From: Anaeromyxobacter sp.
GTDB taxonomy: Bacteria > Myxococcota > Myxococcia > Myxococcales > Anaeromyxobacteraceae
NCBI GenBank assembly: GCA_020028115.1
Contig: JAHWYA010000180.1
Location: 1 to 8,854, forward strand
Direction of reading: 5' to 3'
DNA: 8,854 nucleotides
The notes under the pieces were generated by a model. The model searched no databases, was not told where the DNA came from, and saw nothing but the letters and a program-made list of their open reading frames with translations. Of the stretch, positions 6,190 through 8,854 are shown in pieces. The first letter of the stretch is position 1; every line of letters begins with the position of its first letter. The position numbers and the translations under genes were made by a program.

Positions 6190-7298
6190 GCGACGCCGTC
6201 CTCGAAGGGCTCCTCTTCGACGGACGGACCGCCGCGGCGACGGCGGTCCGCGTGACCGTCGCGAGCCGCGTGCTGCAGGTCACGACGCCCGCGGGCGAGC
6301 CGCTGCGAGAGGTCCTGCTCCACCACCTCGTCGTCACCGACCCGTTCGCGAACGCGCCGCGACAGATCACCTTCGCGGACGGCGCCGTCGTGGAGGTCGC
6401 CGACGGAGCAGCGCTGACGGCGGCGCTCGCCGCGGCCGGCGAGCGCGCCGGGCTCGTCGATCGGCTGCAGCAGCGCTGGCCCGCGGCGGTGGCGTCGCTC
6501 CTGGCCTCGGTGGCGCTCCTCGCGGGTGCCTACGTGTACGGCCTGCCCGCGGCGGCGCGGGCGGTCGCGAAGGTGTTGCCGTCGAGCGCGGAGGGTCGGC
6601 TCGGAGAGGGCGTGCTCCAGCTCCTCGACGGACGCTTCCTCAAGCCGAGCGCGCTCTCGGCCGGGGAGCGGCGCGACGTCGAGCGCCGGGTCGCCGAGGC
6701 GGTCCGCCTCGCGGCCCCGGACGTCCCGTACCGGCTGATGTTCCGCTCGGTCGAGCAGCGGCCGGGCGTCAACGCCTTCGCGCTGCCGGGCGGCACGGTC
6801 GTGCTCCTCGACGAGCTCGTCCGCCGCACGGACGGCGACGACCGGCTCCTCGCGGTGGTGGGACACGAGCTCGGGCACGTCGCGCGCCACCACTCGACGC
6901 AGTCGCTCCTGAAGGCGGTCGGCGTCGGCGCGTTCACGACCCTGCTGTGGGGCGACATCTCGGGGCAGGCCGCCAGCGTCCCGGCGCTGCTCGCGATGCT
7001 CGACTACTCGCGCGCCGCAGAGCGCGAGGCCGACGAGGACGCCGTCCGGTTCCTGCACGCCGCCGGCCGCACCGCGCAGCCGATGTTCGACGCGCTGTGC
7101 CTGCTCGCGGACGTCGGGCGCCAGGCCGGGGTCGACGGGCTGCCGAAGATCCTCTCCTCGCACCCGAACATGGACGAGCGCCTCGCGCGCGTTCGCGACC
7201 TCGGGCAGCTCGGGGAGGCGGGGGCGTGCCCGGAACCGGATCCGGAGCCGGAGTCGGAAGCGGACGGCGCCGCGTGTGAGACGCCCGAAGCCGAGTAG
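6186..7298 (+). CDS. M48 family zinc metalloprotease, membrane-anchored
   Basis: Peptidase of 370 aa. An N-terminal beta-rich domain (about 5-75, starting LEGLLFDGRTA) of the kind that precedes M48 domains in such proteins is followed by one hydrophobic segment near 99-119, then the peptidase domain. The zinc site is HELGH (227-231) plus the ExxxD motif EREAD (279-283, E279 the expected third ligand). Other landmarks are NAFALPGGTVVLLDELV (196-212), SVPALLAMLDYSRAAEREAD (264-283) and SSHPNMDERL (324-333). All expected catalytic residues are present, so it is probably active against membrane or envelope proteins. The C-terminus is an acidic Glu/Pro tail (349-370). The GTG start overlaps the DUF898 stop as GTGA, indicating translational coupling. 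DUF898 and M48 genes are recalled as neighbours in other proteobacteria, which supports a joint but unknown envelope role. Confidence 0.9.
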   Translation: MSDAVLEGLLFDGRTAAATAVRVTVASRVLQVTTPAGEPLREVLLHHLVVTDPFANAPRQITFADGAVVEVADGAALTAALAAAGERAGLVDRLQQRWPAAVASLLASVALLAGAYVYGLPAAARAVAKVLPSSAEGRLGEGVLQLLDGRFLKPSALSAGERRDVERRVAEAVRLAAPDVPYRLMFRSVEQRPGVNAFALPGGTVVLLDELVRRTDGDDRLLAVVGHELGHVARHHSTQSLLKAVGVGAFTTLLWGDISGQAASVPALLAMLDYSRAAEREADEDAVRFLHAAGRTAQPMFDALCLLADVGRQAGVDGLPKILSSHPNMDERLARVRDLGQLGEAGACPEPDPEPESEADGAACETPEAE

Positions 7299-7311
7299 CG
7301 CGCGTCGCTAG

Positions 7312-7327
7312 CCCGCGATCGAGCGGG
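7312..7327. terminator. Weak hairpin after the M48 gene
   Basis: CCCGC-GATCGA-GCGGG, a 5-bp GC stem with a 6-nt loop, 13 nt after the protease stop. The position suits a transcription end, but no T tract follows, so an intrinsic terminator is doubtful. Confidence 0.3.
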
Positions 7328-7541
7328 AACAGGGTGGAACCCCTAGATCCGTCCGTCTGGTCGTGGTGTTGCGTCGGCAACTGGGGCTGCCGGGGCGTCA
7401 TGGTCGCGAACTGTGGCGCCAGCACGTCGCCGGCGTCGTTCTACAGAGAGGCGCTGCTGCTTCCGAGGTGGAGGGGCGGAACTTGATTCGGCTGTAATGG
7501 TCATCGCTCTCGATAGTGAATGCTTTCGTATTGGTCATCAT

Positions 7542-7564
7542 TGTCAGATCCGCGTGACAGGATC
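7542..7564. repeat. Two interleaved inverted repeats
   Basis: TGTCA (7542-7546) pairs with TGACA (7555-7559), and GATCC (7547-7551) with GGATC (7560-7564), each across an 8-nt spacer. The two would compete as alternative hairpins or could form a protein-binding palindrome. It lies in the lower-GC part of the gap with no gene obviously controlled. Confidence 0.3.
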
Positions 7565-7662
7565 GTTTCATGGCGAGGGCGAGCACGGCGGCACAGCAGA
7601 CGCTGGACCTTCGAGATGTCCCCTTTTCTGAAGGTTTCGTCGCGCGGACCTGAACGGCCGCG

Positions 7663-7824
7663 TCAGCCGCGGACGAGCGGCTCGAGGGCCGCGACGGGCC
7701 GCGGGATCTCCTCGGCCGAGGTCTTCCGTACGACATCTTCGTCCACGTCCATGTAGTCACGGATGACCCGGTCGAGCGTGTGCCTGACGTACGCCTCGTC
7801 ATCCCGCAGATTCGGGAGGATCAC
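7663..7824 (-). CDS. Unidentified 53-aa ORF or C-terminal gene remnant
   Basis: From GTG 7824 the minus strand encodes 53 residues, beginning ILPNLRDDEAYVRHTLDRV and ending IPRPVAALEPLVRG before TGA. I do not recognise a family. Support for coding is compositional: about nine in ten third codon positions are G or C while second positions are A/T-rich, the pattern of the real genes here and unlike the surrounding gap. The middle is acidic (DVDED). There is no good ribosome site before the GTG. The frame stays open upstream to a TAA near 7950, but codon bias fades above 7824, so the beginning of an older, longer gene may have been lost. Confidence 0.35.
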   Translation of the reverse strand: MILPNLRDDEAYVRHTLDRVIRDYMDVDEDVVRKTSAEEIPRPVAALEPLVRG

Positions 7825-7964
7825 CCCACCGCGCGGGCGCGGTGAGCGCTGGCCATGTCCGACGCGTACCAGCCACGAGGAAGCTATCGCTTGTAGGGCA
7901 GCCCACTCGGTACCATGCTGATTGCGGCCCCGCGGCCAATGCTCCCGCGATTAGATTCCACCCC

Positions 7965-7973
7965 TAAGGAGGG
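7965..7973 (+). promoter_or_regulatory. Strong ribosome binding site of the CheB-CheR gene
   Basis: TAAGGAGGG, a near-perfect Shine-Dalgarno, 6 nt before the ATG at 7980. It fixes the start. An AT-richer TTAGAT lies 8 nt upstream (7951-7956) and could be part of a -10 element, with no well-spaced -35. Confidence 0.75.
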
Positions 7974-7979
7974 CTCGTT

Positions 7980-8495
7980 ATGGCCGACCAGGAATCCGAG
8001 TCGTCATCTCAGCGGAGGGACGCTCAAGAAGCGGCCTGGCGCGCCTCCGAGGGGGAGCATCTGCTCGTGGTCGGTGTCGGCGCCTCGGCCGGCGGGCTCG
8101 ATGCGTTCGAGCGCTTCCTGCGCCGGGTCCCGCCCGCGAGCGGGATCGCGTTCGTGCTCGTGCAGCACCTCGACCCCGAGCACGAGAGCATCCTCGCCGA
8201 GATCCTCGGGCGCGCGACCGAGATGCCGGTCGAGTTCGCGAAGGACGGCGACGGGCTCGAGCCCGACCATGTCTACGTCATGCCCAGGGACGCGGCGCTG
8301 CTCCTGGAGGGCGGGAGGTTACGGCTCGTCCCCGCCGAGACCCACGGCCTCCGACAGCCGATCAACGCCTTCCTGACCTCGCTGGCCGAGGATCAGCAGG
8401 CGAGGTCGAGGAGATCCCCGCGGCGCTCGCGCAGCTCGTGGCACACCGGCGGCAGCACCCCGGCGAGAGCGCGCGCGGGGAGGACGAGGGGTTGA
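7980..8495 (+). pseudogene. cheB: CheB half of a CheB-CheR fusion, internally deleted and frameshifted
   Basis: Residues 28-139 match the CheB methylesterase domain, which removes methyl groups from chemoreceptor-like proteins. VGVGASAGGLDAFERFL (31-47) holds the active Ser36, VQHLDPEHESILAEIL (61-76) the active His63, and INAFLTSLAEDQ (128-139) follows. The usual next section, with the catalytic Asp in an SGTGSDG-type motif and the MPRSAIATG segment, is missing. The frame instead runs into 32 Arg/Ser-rich nonsense residues to TGA 8493-8495. The domain's last piece, EVEEIPAALAQLVAHR, reappears in another frame from 8402. This fits loss of roughly 170 bp (3n+1) at about 8394-8402. Without the Asp the esterase should be inactive. 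The intact start and ribosome site suggest recent damage; assembly error is the alternative. Confidence 0.8.
8477..8483 (+). promoter_or_regulatory. Possible internal ribosome site before the CheR domain
   Basis: GGGGAGG, 8 nt before TTG 8492. In an intact fusion this would just be linker sequence; after the frameshift it could allow separate translation of the CheR part. Confidence 0.3.
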
Positions 8496-8854
8496 GGGAG
8501 CTGTTCGAGCTCCTCACCCGCAAGACGGGGCACGACTTCAGCCGGTACAAGCGCAGCACCATTCTTCGACGCCTGCACCGGCGGATGGCGGCGACGAGCA
8601 CGGCGAGCATCCGGGACTACGCCGCGCTGCTCGCTCGCGACGAGGGCGAGAGCAGCAAGCTCACCGACGATCTGATGATCAACGTCACGGCGTTCTTCCG
8701 TGACGGCGGGCCGTTCCAGGCGCTCGAGCGAATCGTGATCCCGGACGTCGTGGAGCGCAACCCGACCGATGGAGTCCGGACCTGGGTCCCGGGCTGCTCC
8801 TCCGGCGAGGAGGCCTACTCGGTCGCGATGCTGTTTCGCGAGCGGGCGGAGCGC
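8492..8854 (+). CDS. cheR: CheR-type methyltransferase domain, 3' end cut by the window
   Basis: S-adenosylmethionine-dependent glutamate O-methyltransferase domain of the CheB-CheR fusion; 121 codons visible from TTG 8492. The N-terminal helical part has LRELFELLTRKTGHDFSRYK and RSTILRRLHRRM (1-32), then LMINVTAFFRD (61-71). The SAM-binding motif WVPGCSSGEEAYSVAM (98-113) follows before the edge. The frame is open from before the CheB junction (CheB tail EVEEIPAALAQLV at 8402-8440), so the natural start is that of the fusion at 7980, now out of frame. TTG 8492 is the best restart: GGGGAGG precedes it and it overlaps the CheB-frame stop as TTGA. GTG 8438 is another candidate without a ribosome site. 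Any downstream PAS or kinase modules, common in such fusions, lie outside. Confidence 0.75.
   Translation, partial: MRELFELLTRKTGHDFSRYKRSTILRRLHRRMAATSTASIRDYAALLARDEGESSKLTDDLMINVTAFFRDGGPFQALERIVIPDVVERNPTDGVRTWVPGCSSGEEAYSVAMLFRERAER

Larger units (their letters stand above)
7299..7979. other. Low-GC gene-poor region with degenerate sequence
   Basis: About 680 bp between the protease and the damaged chemotaxis gene. GC drops visibly (roughly half in 7501-7560, against about three quarters in flanking genes), and no intact conserved protein is recognisable. It holds a small hairpin (7312-7327), interleaved inverted repeats (7542-7564), a C-run/T-run segment (7608-7634), one well-biased short ORF on the minus strand (7663-7824) and a faint transposase-like stretch (7879-7914). 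The mix suggests an old insertion or deletion site. Confidence 0.55.

Noticed and set aside
5254..7163. Long minus-strand frames opposite DUF898 and M48 (5254-6048, 6057-7163)
   Set aside because: His/Arg/Glu-rich translations with no domain, mirror images of high third-position GC on the coding strand.
7434..7480. SPASFYR in the plus strand, reminiscent of IS66 accessory proteins
   Set aside because: Only about seven residues match and the flanks do not; too short to support a remnant.
7398..7802. 134-codon minus-strand and 72/78-codon plus-strand frames in the gap
   Set aside because: Ser/Thr/Arg-rich, no recognised motif, without the codon bias of real genes. The 7663-7824 frame is the better candidate in this stretch.
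1..8854. CRISPR arrays, tRNA or rRNA genes, riboswitches, prophage or defence genes
   Set aside because: No regularly spaced repeats, no tRNA or rRNA-like conserved sequence and no matching protein motifs were seen on either strand.

Overview
The window looks like chromosome from a very GC-rich bacterium. The codon third positions of the real genes are almost all G or C, GTG starts are common, and the gene content (large membrane histidine kinase, CheB-CheR fusion, PAS sensor, ferredoxin-NADP reductase, DUF898/M48 pair) resembles Myxococcota such as Anaeromyxobacter. That placement is an inference from style and content, not a database match. Because of the GC content, long open frames appear on the wrong strand throughout; genes were chosen by protein-family motifs, codon third-position bias and start context.

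Layout. 1-1955 (minus): 3'-truncated MASE1-PAS-HisKA-HATPase histidine kinase. 2060-2857 (minus): ABC-2 family permease that lacks its usual partner genes. 2858-2935: short divergent promoter region. 2936-3754 (plus): ferredoxin--NADP+ reductase. 3821-4354 (plus): small cytoplasmic PAS protein with two four-cysteine clusters. 4359-5054 (minus): DUF3943-like exported or membrane-anchored protein, converging on the PAS gene with 4 bp between the stops. 5055-5151: second divergent promoter region. 5152-6189 and 6186-7298 (plus): translationally coupled pair, a DUF898 membrane protein and an M48 zinc metalloprotease. 7299-7979: about 680 bp with visibly lower GC, holding degenerate sequence, short inverted repeats and one well-biased 53-codon minus-strand ORF. 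7980-8854 (plus): a CheB-CheR fusion gene damaged by an internal deletion and frameshift, cut off by the window end.

How the genes work together. The clearest functional unit is the DUF898/M48 pair (envelope membrane protein plus membrane-anchored protease, GTGA overlap). The reductase and the cysteine-rich PAS protein are co-directional, 66 bp apart, and may form a redox-linked pair; this is inferred from position only. The permease and the histidine kinase share a strand, but a candidate promoter lies between them, so one operon is not certain.

I see no CRISPR array, tRNA, rRNA, intact insertion sequence or defence system. The most notable points are the cysteine-cluster PAS protein, the shortened first module of the DUF898 protein, the broken CheB half of the chemotaxis fusion, the partnerless permease, and a CGTGCTA(T/G)C motif upstream of three starts that may be a local promoter -10 element.
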